Assembly (NCBI RefSeq): GCF_003173575.1
Contig: NZ_QGNY01000008.1
Coordinates: 1 to 64,000 of the forward strand
Direction of reading: 5' to 3'
Length of the DNA stretch: 64,000 nt
From: Pedobacter paludis
Lineage (GTDB): Bacteria > Bacteroidota > Bacteroidia > Sphingobacteriales > Sphingobacteriaceae
Below the pieces are notes generated by a model, which saw only the letters and a list, made by a program, of their open reading frames with translations, was not told where the DNA came from and ran no database searches. Position 1 is the stretch's first letter; each line of letters starts with the position of its first letter. This document shows positions 53,226 through 62,388 of this stretch, piece by piece. A program made the position numbers and the translations under genes.

Positions 53226-54695
53226 TTATCTTGTATAATTTGGTGCTTCTTTAGTAATTGTAATATCGTGTGGATGGCTTTCACGCATTCCTGCAGCGGT
53301 AATCTGAACAAATTGAGCTTCTTGTAAAGCTTCAATATTCGCGGCTCCACAATATCCCATACTTGCACGTAAACCACCAATGTATTGATACATAACTTCA
53401 GCTAAAGTACCTTTAAATGGCACACGACCAACAATTCCTTCAGGTACTAATTTTTTAATATCATCTTCAACATCCTGGAAATAACGATCTTTTGATCCCT
53501 GTTCCATAGCTTCAATAGAACCCATTCCGCGGTACGATTTAAATTTTCGCCCTTCGTAAATAATCGTTTCGCCTGGAGATTCTTCTACTCCTGCAAATAA
53601 TGAACCTGCCATTACCGTACTTGCCCCAGATGCAATGGCTTTAGCGATATCGCCTGTATGCTTAATTCCACCATCGGCAATTACCGGAACGCCTGTGCCC
53701 TTTAATGCTTTTGCACATTCAAAAACGGCATATAACTGAGGAACCCCAACACCAGCAATTATTCTTGTGGTACAAATAGAACCCGGACCAATACCAACTT
53801 TAACGGCATCAGCACCAGCATCAGCCAAAAATTTAGCAGCGGCGCCCGTAGCAATATTCCCAACAATCACCTGTAAATCAGGATATTTAGCCTTAACCTC
53901 TTTTAATTTATCTACAACACCTTTAGAGTGACCATGAGCAGTATCGATTGTAATCACATCAACACCAGCATGTACAAGTGCATCAACACGTTGAAGGGTA
54001 TCTGCAGTTACACCAACCGCAGCACCAACGCGTAAACGGCCACGCTCATCTTTACAGGCTACCGGATAGTTTTTAACTTTCTGGATATCCTTAAAAGTGA
54101 TTAAACCGCTTAAATAACCATCGGTACTTACAACTGGTAATTTCTCTATTTTATAATTTTGTAAAATTTCTTCTGCCTGAACAAGTGTAGTGCCTTCTGG
54201 AGCGATAATCAAATTTTCTTTGGTCATCACTTCGGCAATTGGCCTGCTCATATTTTTTTGGAAACGCAAATCGCGATTGGTAATAATTCCAACCAGTTTG
54301 TTATCGCTACTTACTACTGGAATACCACCAATTTTATGTTCTTTCATTATTTTGAAAGCATCGGCAACAAGTGCATTTTCTAGTAAGGTAACCGGATCTT
54401 GAATCATGCCACTTTCAGAACGTTTAACTTTACGTACTTCTTCGGCTTGTCTTTCAATCGTCATGTTTTTATGCAACATGCCTAACCCCCCATTTTGCGC
54501 AATAGCAATGGCAAGCTCGGCTTCGGTTACGGTATCCATTGCAGCAGAAACCAATGGAACATTAAGTTTAATTTTTTTAGTTAAAAACGATGATGTATTT
54601 ACTTCACGAGGTAAAATTTCAGAATATGCAGGCACTAAAAGTACGTCGTCGTAAGTTAAACCTGTGGCAATAAATTTTGTGGAATCGAGTTGCAT
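53226..54695 (-). CDS. guaB: IMP dehydrogenase
   Basis: A 489-residue enzyme converting IMP to XMP with NAD+, the first committed step to GMP. The order is an N-terminal catalytic part with YDDVLLVPAYSEI, two CBS domains (about 95-210), then the rest of the TIM barrel. The catalytic loop is GIGPGSICTTRI with the nucleophilic Cys, and the flap contains EGIVGRVPFKGT. It is transcribed alone, with a -7-type box (TATCTTTG, minus strand 54735-54728) upstream. Confidence 0.97.
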   Translation of the reverse strand: MQLDSTKFIATGLTYDDVLLVPAYSEILPREVNTSSFLTKKIKLNVPLVSAAMDTVTEAELAIAIAQNGGLGMLHKNMTIERQAEEVRKVKRSESGMIQDPVTLLENALVADAFKIMKEHKIGGIPVVSSDNKLVGIITNRDLRFQKNMSRPIAEVMTKENLIIAPEGTTLVQAEEILQNYKIEKLPVVSTDGYLSGLITFKDIQKVKNYPVACKDERGRLRVGAAVGVTADTLQRVDALVHAGVDVITIDTAHGHSKGVVDKLKEVKAKYPDLQVIVGNIATGAAAKFLADAGADAVKVGIGPGSICTTRIIAGVGVPQLYAVFECAKALKGTGVPVIADGGIKHTGDIAKAIASGASTVMAGSLFAGVEESPGETIIYEGRKFKSYRGMGSIEAMEQGSKDRYFQDVEDDIKKLVPEGIVGRVPFKGTLAEVMYQYIGGLRASMGYCGAANIEALQEAQFVQITAAGMRESHPHDITITKEAPNYTR

Positions 54696-54727
54696 AGCAA
54701 ATAAATTAGGATTTATTATTTGCCGGA

Positions 54728-54735
54728 CAAAGATA
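54728..54735 (-). promoter_or_regulatory. Predicted -7 box for guaB
   Basis: TATCTTTG on the minus strand matches TAnnTTTG and lies about 35 bp before the start. No clear TTG is seen at the right distance upstream. Confidence 0.45.
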
Positions 54736-54930
54736 AGAAAACTTAGTTAAGTTTTAAAATAGATTGTGATCTGGATGTAAGAATAAATGGACAAGCAACA
54801 AATGATTCGTAAATGAAATATGGTCCAATTTTAATTTCTTGAAAAAGATATAAATAAAATTGCTGTTACAACGAAAACAACAAACGCAAAAAACCGCATA
54901 TTTATAATTCGAATCCTGCAAAAACAAGCA

Positions 54931-56766
54931 ATGAAAAAACTAATCATTTCTACCTTCCTACTTTTTATCTGCATTAATTTAAGCGCACAAAATTTTAAAT
55001 ACGCCTTTGTAACAGATACCCACGTGGGCTCCCCTACGGGCGAAGAGGATTTACGCAGAACTGTTGCAGACATCAATAAGCTTACCGATATAGACTTTAT
55101 CGTAGTTACTGGCGATGTAACCGAAATGGGAACAAATGACGAACTTAGACTCGCAAAAAGCATCCTTTCGGGATTAAACAAACCCTTTTATGCCATACCA
55201 GGCAATCATGATACCGGTTGGTCAGAATCTGGTGGTGTAAACTTCATCAAAGAATTCGGTGCGGATAAATTTACTTTCGATCATAATGGTTATCGTTTTA
55301 TTGCCTGTGCTTCTGGTCCTTATGTACGCATGAGCGATGGCCACATTCCTCGCGATGCAAATGTTTGGCTTGATGGGGTTTTAAAAAACACTTCAAAAGA
55401 TCAGCCTATTATTTATCTAAATCATTACCCATTAGATAACAGTTTAGACAACTGGTATGAAGCCACTGATCGTTTAAAAAAATATAACATTCAATATGCA
55501 ATCTGTGGCCACGGCCACAATAATCATCCCTATAATTTCGAAGGAATCGAAGCTACTATGGGTCGTTCAAATTTAAGAGCCAAGGATAGCATCGGTGGCT
55601 ATAATATCGTCAGCATGACAAAAGATTCTGTATTTTTTGCCGTAAAAAAACCGAATCAGGAAATTCTACCCGCTTGGAGATCTATTGCCTTAAAAAGGTT
55701 TGTCAACAATGAATCAAAAAAATATGAGCGCCCAGATTTCGTTATAAACACCAAATATTCAACAACCAAAGAATCGTGGACTTATCATTCTAATGCTAAC
55801 GTAGTCAACACACCGGCATACTCTTCAACCAACATCATTTTTGGCAATAGTGTTGGATTGGTGGAAGCGCTAAACCGTAAAACCGGCAAAAAAGTTTGGA
55901 CATTTAATACTAAAGGGGCCATTTATTCTTCACCTCTTGTAGCTGGAAATCTAGTTATATTAGGCTCTGGCGATGGTAATATTTATGCATTAAATGTATC
56001 TATTGGTAAACAGGTATGGAAAGTAGAAACGTCAAATTCAGTATTGGGATCTCCAGTAACCAATGGTAAAAATATTTTTATTGGCGGGAGCGATCATTGC
56101 TTCAGGGCGCTTGATGTAAAAACCGGAAAGGAAATCTGGAAATTTACTGAGGTTGAAGGCGCTATAGTTGGGAAACCACTAATCTACCAAGGCAAAATTA
56201 TTTTTGGATCTTGGGGCCGTCATTTGTATGCTTTAGATGAAAAAAGTGGAACGTTGGTATGGAAATGGGATAATGGCCAGCCAAATAGGATGTTTTCTCC
56301 AGCAATGGTTACGCCTGTTGCCACAAAAGGAATCGTTTTTATTGCTGCACCCGATCGCTATCTCACTGCAATTGATGCAAATAATGGAAGTACACTGTGG
56401 CGAAACAAAGAAGCAACGGTTCGGGAGTCCATCGGACTTTCTACAGATAGCTCTACCATTTATGGAAAAACCATGCAAGATGAAATTGTTGGCTACAAAA
56501 CACAACCAACTGATCCAGGTGTTTTATGGAGACTTAATGTTGGATTTGGATACGAGCACGTTCCTTCAATGTTAATAGAGAAAGACGGTAAAGTATTCTT
56601 TGGAACAAAAAACGGAGTTGTATATGCAATTGATCCAAAAAATCAAAAGACTGTTTGGGCGCACAAAATAGACAACTCTATGATCAATACCGTTAATGTT
56701 GTAGACGGAAAAAACATTTTGGTGAGTACGATGGATGGAAAAGTTAGCTGGTTAAACACAAAATAA
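54931..56766 (+). CDS. Secreted metallophosphoesterase fused to a PQQ-like beta-propeller
   Basis: A 611-residue protein with a signal peptide (about 1-19). Residues about 25-250 are a calcineurin-like phosphoesterase with DTHVG, VVTGDVTEMG, IPGNHDTGW, a His in YLNHYP, and GHGHNNHP, a complete two-metal site. Residues about 285-610 contain repeated blades such as LVVAGNLVILGSGDGNIYAL and KVFFGTKNGVVYAIDP, typical of PQQ-like propellers. The combination suggests a phosphatase or phosphodiesterase tethered to a binding propeller in the periplasm. The substrate is unknown. Confidence 0.88.
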   Translation: MKKLIISTFLLFICINLSAQNFKYAFVTDTHVGSPTGEEDLRRTVADINKLTDIDFIVVTGDVTEMGTNDELRLAKSILSGLNKPFYAIPGNHDTGWSESGGVNFIKEFGADKFTFDHNGYRFIACASGPYVRMSDGHIPRDANVWLDGVLKNTSKDQPIIYLNHYPLDNSLDNWYEATDRLKKYNIQYAICGHGHNNHPYNFEGIEATMGRSNLRAKDSIGGYNIVSMTKDSVFFAVKKPNQEILPAWRSIALKRFVNNESKKYERPDFVINTKYSTTKESWTYHSNANVVNTPAYSSTNIIFGNSVGLVEALNRKTGKKVWTFNTKGAIYSSPLVAGNLVILGSGDGNIYALNVSIGKQVWKVETSNSVLGSPVTNGKNIFIGGSDHCFRALDVKTGKEIWKFTEVEGAIVGKPLIYQGKIIFGSWGRHLYALDEKSGTLVWKWDNGQPNRMFSPAMVTPVATKGIVFIAAPDRYLTAIDANNGSTLWRNKEATVRESIGLSTDSSTIYGKTMQDEIVGYKTQPTDPGVLWRLNVGFGYEHVPSMLIEKDGKVFFGTKNGVVYAIDPKNQKTVWAHKIDNSMINTVNVVDGKNILVSTMDGKVSWLNTK

Positions 56767-56863
56767 GGTTTAGTTAACGATTTTTTGAACCTTTAAAAAA
56801 TCTGTTGATTTATTTTATTTCTTCTATTTTGTTTCTATTATTGTAATAACCAAAACAATTTAA

Positions 56864-58870
56864 ATGTATAGAACTGCTCTCAAATTTTTGGTTCTGATGC
56901 TGTGCATTGGAACAGGGTCTTTATTTGCCCAAACCAAACAAACTGTTAAAAGAGAATTCAAATTTGGCAAAGTTTTGCCTTCAGAATTCGAAACAAAAGC
57001 AACTGGCGTAGACTCTGCTGCTTCCGCAATAAAGCTTTTCGATGTTGGCGAATGCTATTTTGAGTTAAGCCCTTCCACCAAAGATTTTGTTTATGTATTT
57101 GAAAGACATATTCGTTATAAAATCTTAAACAAGAACGGTTACGATCTTGCAAATTACACCATTAACCTTTACAAGGGAAGCGGCTCCGAAAAAGAAGATT
57201 TAAACTATATGGATGCCTCAACTTATAATTTGGTTGATGGAAAAATAGTAGTAAGCAAACTTAATAAGGATGCAAAGTTTAGCGAAGCCTTCAATAAAAA
57301 TTATACAGTTAAAAAGTTTGCATTGCCAAACGTTAAGGAAGGATCTATAATTGAATTTAAGTACAAAATTAAATCCGATTTCATCTTTAACCTTCGCGGA
57401 TGGAGATTTCAATCAGATATCCCAACGCTTTGGTCTGAATATAATGTTAGAATTCCAGAATATTTAAAATACAAAAACAATTTTAGTGGTTATTATCAAA
57501 TCGAACATCCTATACATGAAATAGCCAGCGCAACTTATGTAGCTGGTTTAAGTTCGAGTTCTGTATACGATAAATATACCGCGGCTAATGTTCCTGCGCT
57601 AAAAGACGAACCTTTTGTAACCACCATGGATGATTACACTCCAAAAATTGAGTTTGAGCTTACAGGTACGCAATTTCCAAATGAACCATACAGAGACTTT
57701 AATGGTTCTTGGCCAAAAATTGTTACCAACTTAGCCGAGCGGGAAGATTTTGGACTTTTCATCAACAAAAATGGTTATGCAAAATCGGTTTTGCCTGGAA
57801 TTTTAAAAGGAGAAAAAGATACACTAGCTTCTTTAAAACTTATTTTCGATTATGTTAAAACCAATCTAAAATGGAATAAAGAGCATGACAAATATGCTAC
57901 AGGAACCAACCCTAAAGCGGTATTCGAAAAGAAAACAGGAACCACTGCAGATATTAATCTATCCCTGCTCAGTTTATTAAAAGAAGCTAAAATCGAAGCT
58001 TATCCCGTATTGATTAGCACTAGAGAAAATGGCGAACATCCAGGCTACCCGCTAATATCTGCCTTTAACAACGTTGTATTGGTTGCAAAAGTTGGTAAAG
58101 ACTTTCATTTTCTGGATGCAACAGATAAAGATTTGCCTATTGATTTAATAAGTGATGAAAATCTGAGTCATCAAGGATTTTATGTTGATTTGAAAAATGC
58201 ATCAGGAAATTGGATTTCTACGGAAACCCAGATACCGAGTGAAAAAATATTCGCATATAATTTAGCACTAGACAAAGAAAATAAATTAACTGGGAAAATA
58301 AACCAATATTCAAGAGGTTATTCGGCACTCGCTTTAAGAGATCGTTATAGAAATACCAATAACGAAACCGAATTTTTAAAGAATTTTAAAAAGAACAAAA
58401 CAGGCTTAGAACTCACTAATTATAAAATTGATAATCTTGATAACTTAGATGAGCTTTTAACAGAATCTATGGATGTTGTGATCGAGGATAATGTAGAAGA
58501 AGCTGGAAATCTGGTTTATTTTACCCCACTCCTTTTCGAACGGACAAAAGAAAATCTTTTCAAACTAGAAGAGCGTAAGTTTCCTGTAGATTTTGCATTC
58601 CCATTCAAGGAAAGCTATCGCATAACCTTAAGCTTCCCCGAAGATTATGAAATTGATAAACTCCCAAAAGGAGGAATTTATAAGTTGCCTGATAACAAAG
58701 GAATTTTCTCGATCAACTATGTATCCGAAGGAAAACAATTGATGGTAAAAAGTTCTATAAGCATAAATAAATCGCTTTATACATCAGAAGAATATTTCGA
58801 TTTGAAAGAACTTTTTAAGGCAATTGTAGAGAAACAGGCAGAACAAGTTGTATTTAAAAAGAAAGCCTAA
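56864..58870 (+). CDS. DUF3857/transglutaminase-like exported protein, Cys site missing
   Basis: A 668-residue protein with a signal peptide (about 1-22, ending LFAQ). It has a DUF3857 domain (about 55-230) and a transglutaminase-like domain (about 285-420). At the usual Gx[C]xD nucleophile position the sequence reads KTGTTADINLS, with no Cys, and the later His position is AFNNVVLV, with Asn. It is therefore probably a catalytically dead paralog of the next protein. Its TAA overlaps the next gene's ATG by one base. The function is unknown. Confidence 0.82.
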   Translation: MYRTALKFLVLMLCIGTGSLFAQTKQTVKREFKFGKVLPSEFETKATGVDSAASAIKLFDVGECYFELSPSTKDFVYVFERHIRYKILNKNGYDLANYTINLYKGSGSEKEDLNYMDASTYNLVDGKIVVSKLNKDAKFSEAFNKNYTVKKFALPNVKEGSIIEFKYKIKSDFIFNLRGWRFQSDIPTLWSEYNVRIPEYLKYKNNFSGYYQIEHPIHEIASATYVAGLSSSSVYDKYTAANVPALKDEPFVTTMDDYTPKIEFELTGTQFPNEPYRDFNGSWPKIVTNLAEREDFGLFINKNGYAKSVLPGILKGEKDTLASLKLIFDYVKTNLKWNKEHDKYATGTNPKAVFEKKTGTTADINLSLLSLLKEAKIEAYPVLISTRENGEHPGYPLISAFNNVVLVAKVGKDFHFLDATDKDLPIDLISDENLSHQGFYVDLKNASGNWISTETQIPSEKIFAYNLALDKENKLTGKINQYSRGYSALALRDRYRNTNNETEFLKNFKKNKTGLELTNYKIDNLDNLDELLTESMDVVIEDNVEEAGNLVYFTPLLFERTKENLFKLEERKFPVDFAFPFKESYRITLSFPEDYEIDKLPKGGIYKLPDNKGIFSINYVSEGKQLMVKSSISINKSLYTSEEYFDLKELFKAIVEKQAEQVVFKKKA

Positions 58871-60765
58871 TGAGATATATTTTAAGCTTACTTTTAGTTG
58901 CTTCAGCAAGCTGTGGCGTTTTTGCCCAAGGCATTTACGATGTAGCCAAAATACCCGAAGCCCTTACTAAAGATGCGATAGCCGTAATTAGAAACGAAGA
59001 ACAATTTTTCGACATAAAAAGCTTAGGTTCTGCACAGTATGATTATAAAATTGCAGTTACAATTTTGAACAAGGCTGGTGATGATTGGGGAGAAATGGAA
59101 GAAGTTTACGATAAGTTTTCGACCATTAGTAACCTAAAAGCGACCCTTTATGATGCAACTGGAAAAAAAATAAAGGATTATAAATCTTCCGATATAAAAG
59201 ATGAGAGTTTATCCGATGGTTTTTCTCTCCTTCAGGATAATCGCGTAAAACGTTTAAAATTTACAAGTATTACTTATCCATATACTGTAGAATATAGTTT
59301 TAGTCAAGATTTTAAAGGACTATTATCTTTTCCTTCTTGGAGAGATTTAAAAGGTTTTGCGATTTCGACTGAAAAATCTACCTATACCATTCAAAAACCA
59401 AAAGGATACAACATCCGTTATTTAACCAGCCAGAATTTAAAAACAGATTCGGTAACAGTTGGCGATAAAATTCAGTATAAGTGGAAAAGCGCTGATAATG
59501 CAGCAATTGTAAGCGAACCGCTAAATGCAGGAATTGATAATATTTCTGCATGGGTTAAGGTTGCTCCGAATCAATTCGAATATGATGGTACCGCCGGGAA
59601 TTTTGATAACTGGAAAGATTTTGGATCGTGGATGTACAATTTAAATGTTGATGGCAATAAACTGCCCGATGCAACCAAGCTAATGGTTCAAAACCTAATT
59701 AAGGATGCCAAAACACCTAAACAGAAGATGCAAATTCTGTACAATCATCTTCAACAGAATACCCGATATGTTAGTGTACAATTGGGGATTGGAGGTTTTA
59801 GACCTATTCTTGCAGAAAAGGTTGCGCAGGTAAATTATGGCGACTGCAAGGCATTATCCAATTACATGAAAGCCCTGTTAAATGAAGCTGGAATTTCATC
59901 CAACCTTATCGTTATTGGAAATGGAATGCCAAGTATGAACGCAAATTATTCTAGCATGGGGCAGGCCAACCATATGATTTTATGTGTTCCATTAGAAAAA
60001 GACACCACATTTTTAGAATGCACAAGTCAGTATAAGCCCATGGGATTTATAGGATATGATAACGCGGATAGAAATGTTCTTCTTGTAACTGAGGCTGGTG
60101 GCAAAATTATCCATACGCCTACTTATGGAGTTAAAGATAATTACCAGATCAGAAAAACCAACATAAAGTTTAACGATGAAGGAATGGCCGAAATCGGAAT
60201 AAAATCGGCTTATGGCAATGCCCAATTTGAGAGCATATTTGGTATTACTTTACAAGAACCTTCTGAACAGAGAAAAATTATTATAAACAACAGCGATATT
60301 CCGGGAGTCGAACTTTTGACATACAAATACGAACAAAAAGACAAAACGCTTCCAGTAATTACCGAGGAAATTAATTTCAAAACCAACCAGCTTTTAACAA
60401 AAGGCGGCGATAAAGCTTTTCTTACACTAAACCAAACCAACCGTAAAGAAAGCGTCCCTTTAAAAGTAGAAAACAGAAAAACCTATTTCGCCGTTCCATT
60501 TAGTTATAACGATGAAGATGAAATAACTTACACATTGCCTAAAGGTTATACTTTAGAATTTATTCCTAAAGACATTAACATCACTTCAGAATTTGGATCT
60601 TATACGGCGAAATTTGCGACAAAGGATAATACAATAACTTACCTGCGTACACAAACAATGAGCAACAAAAAGTATCCTCCAGAAAAATACAATGAATACG
60701 TAGAATTTAATAAAAAAATCTACCAGGCCGATAAACAGAAAGCTGTTCTTGCTAAAGTTTTATAA
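58870..60765 (+). CDS. DUF3857/transglutaminase-like exported protein, Cys-His-acid site present
   Basis: A 631-residue paralog of the upstream protein, with a signal peptide (about 1-19). DUF3857 covers about 40-230, the transglutaminase-like domain about 260-390. Here the putative triad is intact: YGDCKALSNYMKALL (Cys), ANHMILCV (His) and FLECTSQ (acidic). It could act as a periplasmic transglutaminase-fold peptidase or crosslinker. The inactive upstream copy may be its regulatory partner; that is inferred from the coupling alone. Confidence 0.82.
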   Translation: MRYILSLLLVASASCGVFAQGIYDVAKIPEALTKDAIAVIRNEEQFFDIKSLGSAQYDYKIAVTILNKAGDDWGEMEEVYDKFSTISNLKATLYDATGKKIKDYKSSDIKDESLSDGFSLLQDNRVKRLKFTSITYPYTVEYSFSQDFKGLLSFPSWRDLKGFAISTEKSTYTIQKPKGYNIRYLTSQNLKTDSVTVGDKIQYKWKSADNAAIVSEPLNAGIDNISAWVKVAPNQFEYDGTAGNFDNWKDFGSWMYNLNVDGNKLPDATKLMVQNLIKDAKTPKQKMQILYNHLQQNTRYVSVQLGIGGFRPILAEKVAQVNYGDCKALSNYMKALLNEAGISSNLIVIGNGMPSMNANYSSMGQANHMILCVPLEKDTTFLECTSQYKPMGFIGYDNADRNVLLVTEAGGKIIHTPTYGVKDNYQIRKTNIKFNDEGMAEIGIKSAYGNAQFESIFGITLQEPSEQRKIIINNSDIPGVELLTYKYEQKDKTLPVITEEINFKTNQLLTKGGDKAFLTLNQTNRKESVPLKVENRKTYFAVPFSYNDEDEITYTLPKGYTLEFIPKDINITSEFGSYTAKFATKDNTITYLRTQTMSNKKYPPEKYNEYVEFNKKIYQADKQKAVLAKVL

Positions 60766-60779
60766 CAATTGATATCAAT

Positions 60780-61061
60780 ATGATTACCGAAAACCAATAT
60801 TTTGATGGCAATGTAAAATCCCTGGGTTATGAAACTCCAGAGGGAAAATCTACGATTGGCATCATAAACCCCGGAGAGTACGAGTTTGGGACAGCAAATA
60901 AGGAAATTATGCATGTGATAGAAGGATCGCTTACCATCTTGTTACATGGCGAAACCCAATGGCAAGTTATTGAATCTGGAAGTTCTTTCGAGGTTTCGTC
61001 TAACTCATCGTTCAAGGTTAAAACTGAAGTTCAGACTGCCTATTTGTGTCAGTATAGATAA
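60780..61061 (+). CDS. ppnP: Pyrimidine/purine nucleoside phosphorylase PpnP
   Basis: A 93-residue single-domain cupin (the former DUF1255/YaiE). NQYFDGNVKSLGYETPEGKST, then GEYEFGTANKEIMHVIEGSL and GSSFEVSSNSSFKVKTE match the family across its whole length. It phosphorolyses several nucleosides to base and ribose 1-phosphate. It lies 14 bp after the DUF3857 gene and may be cotranscribed with it. A strong bidirectional terminator follows. Confidence 0.92.
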   Translation: MITENQYFDGNVKSLGYETPEGKSTIGIINPGEYEFGTANKEIMHVIEGSLTILLHGETQWQVIESGSSFEVSSNSSFKVKTEVQTAYLCQYR

Positions 61062-61103
61062 AAAAAATCCCGCGGTTTGATGGATTCAACCGCGGGATTT
61101 TTT
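61061..61103. terminator. Bidirectional intrinsic terminator between ppnP and the M16 gene
   Basis: TCCCGCGGTTG... pairs with ...CAACCGCGGGA, an 11-bp stem, flanked by A7 and T6. It serves the rightward ppnP transcript and the leftward M16 pair. Confidence 0.92.
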
Positions 61104-61116
61104 AGAATAATTTATT

Positions 61117-62388
61117 TTATTTCTTTCCAATAACGACTTCTGTAAAATCATCAGTCGATAAATATTTTATGGCAAGTGCTTTAATTTCTTCTGAAGTGAT
61201 GGTTTTTACTTTTTGAATGTATTTTTCGTAATAGTCGTAATCTAAACCAGAAAAATGAATGTTTTTAAATTTATCAGCATGCGAGAAAACATTTTCTAAG
61301 CTGCCAAGCATAGAGCCGAGCATGTAATTTCTTACTAAACCAAGTTCTTCCTCGCCAACCAATTCATTTTTTAAAAGCTCGATTTCCTTATAAATCTCGG
61401 TTAATGCGCTTGCACAAACATCAGCACCAACTTCTGTTGCAATAAAGAAATATCCGGCATCCTGCAAAGCAGAAATTCCGGAACCAATTCCGTAAGTATA
61501 ACCTTTGTCTTCTCTAATGTTGTTCATCAACCTCGAACCAAAGTAACCACCCAATACGCAGTTTAAAATCTGTAATCCTGCAAAATCTTCGTGCTTACGG
61601 TTTATGGCTATTTTACCTATTCTAATTGCCGATTGTAAAGCTTCGGGTTTTTCTTTATAAATGAATTGTTGTGGCGTAGGCGGAAAATTAAAATGGTTTT
61701 TAACTGCGCTACTTTTCTCCCAGTTATGACCAAATTGATTGTTCAATAGGTTAAAACTTTCTTCATCAAATTTACCAGAAACAATAATTGTACAGTTATT
61801 GGGCGCATAAGCAGCTTTAAAATAATCCACAAGGTCATCGCGTTTTATGGCATCGTAATGTTCTGCCTTAATGTCTACACCATATGCTGTATTACCAAAA
61901 AGTGCTTTTGCAAATTCTTTCCGAGAAAGAATATCGTTCTTTTTTAAACTTACCTGTAATTTCTGTTTTTGATTTTGAATGTAAATATCGAGCTCACTTT
62001 GTGGAAACTGACTATCAGATAAAACATCTTTTACAATGGGTAAAACCGATGCAAGATGTTTGTTAAGAGAATAAACCGTAACTGAAGATTGATCTTGAAT
62101 GTATTCGGTTTGAAAAAATGCCCCATAAAAATCAATTTGTTCGGCAATTTCTTTTGATGTAAGTTTTTTCGTTCCATTATTCAGCATTGTACTTACCGCA
62201 ATGGCTTGCAACGGCTTTTCTAAATCATAGTTAACATTATTGAATATAAACTCAATGCGAACCAAGTCTTGCTCACCTGAATAAATGGTATAAACTGGAA
62301 TATCATTATCAAGCTTGTTTTCTGTAGGGCGAATAAAATTTATTGTAGATACCTGCTTAAAATCAGGCGCTTGTTGTCTGTTAAGCAT
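61117..62388 (-). CDS. M16-family peptidase-like protein lacking the zinc motif
   Basis: A 423-residue M16 protein with the two-half layout of the family. It has no HxxEH inverted zinc-binding motif where one would be expected near the N-terminus, so it is probably the non-catalytic partner. SRLMNNIREDKGYTYGIGSGISA in the second half is a conserved M16 substrate-cage segment. It overlaps the upstream catalytic M16 gene by 8 bp, so the two likely make a heterodimer like the mitochondrial processing peptidase. Confidence 0.88.
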   Translation of the reverse strand: MLNRQQAPDFKQVSTINFIRPTENKLDNDIPVYTIYSGEQDLVRIEFIFNNVNYDLEKPLQAIAVSTMLNNGTKKLTSKEIAEQIDFYGAFFQTEYIQDQSSVTVYSLNKHLASVLPIVKDVLSDSQFPQSELDIYIQNQKQKLQVSLKKNDILSRKEFAKALFGNTAYGVDIKAEHYDAIKRDDLVDYFKAAYAPNNCTIIVSGKFDEESFNLLNNQFGHNWEKSSAVKNHFNFPPTPQQFIYKEKPEALQSAIRIGKIAINRKHEDFAGLQILNCVLGGYFGSRLMNNIREDKGYTYGIGSGISALQDAGYFFIATEVGADVCASALTEIYKEIELLKNELVGEEELGLVRNYMLGSMLGSLENVFSHADKFKNIHFSGLDYDYYEKYIQKVKTITSEEIKALAIKYLSTDDFTEVVIGKK

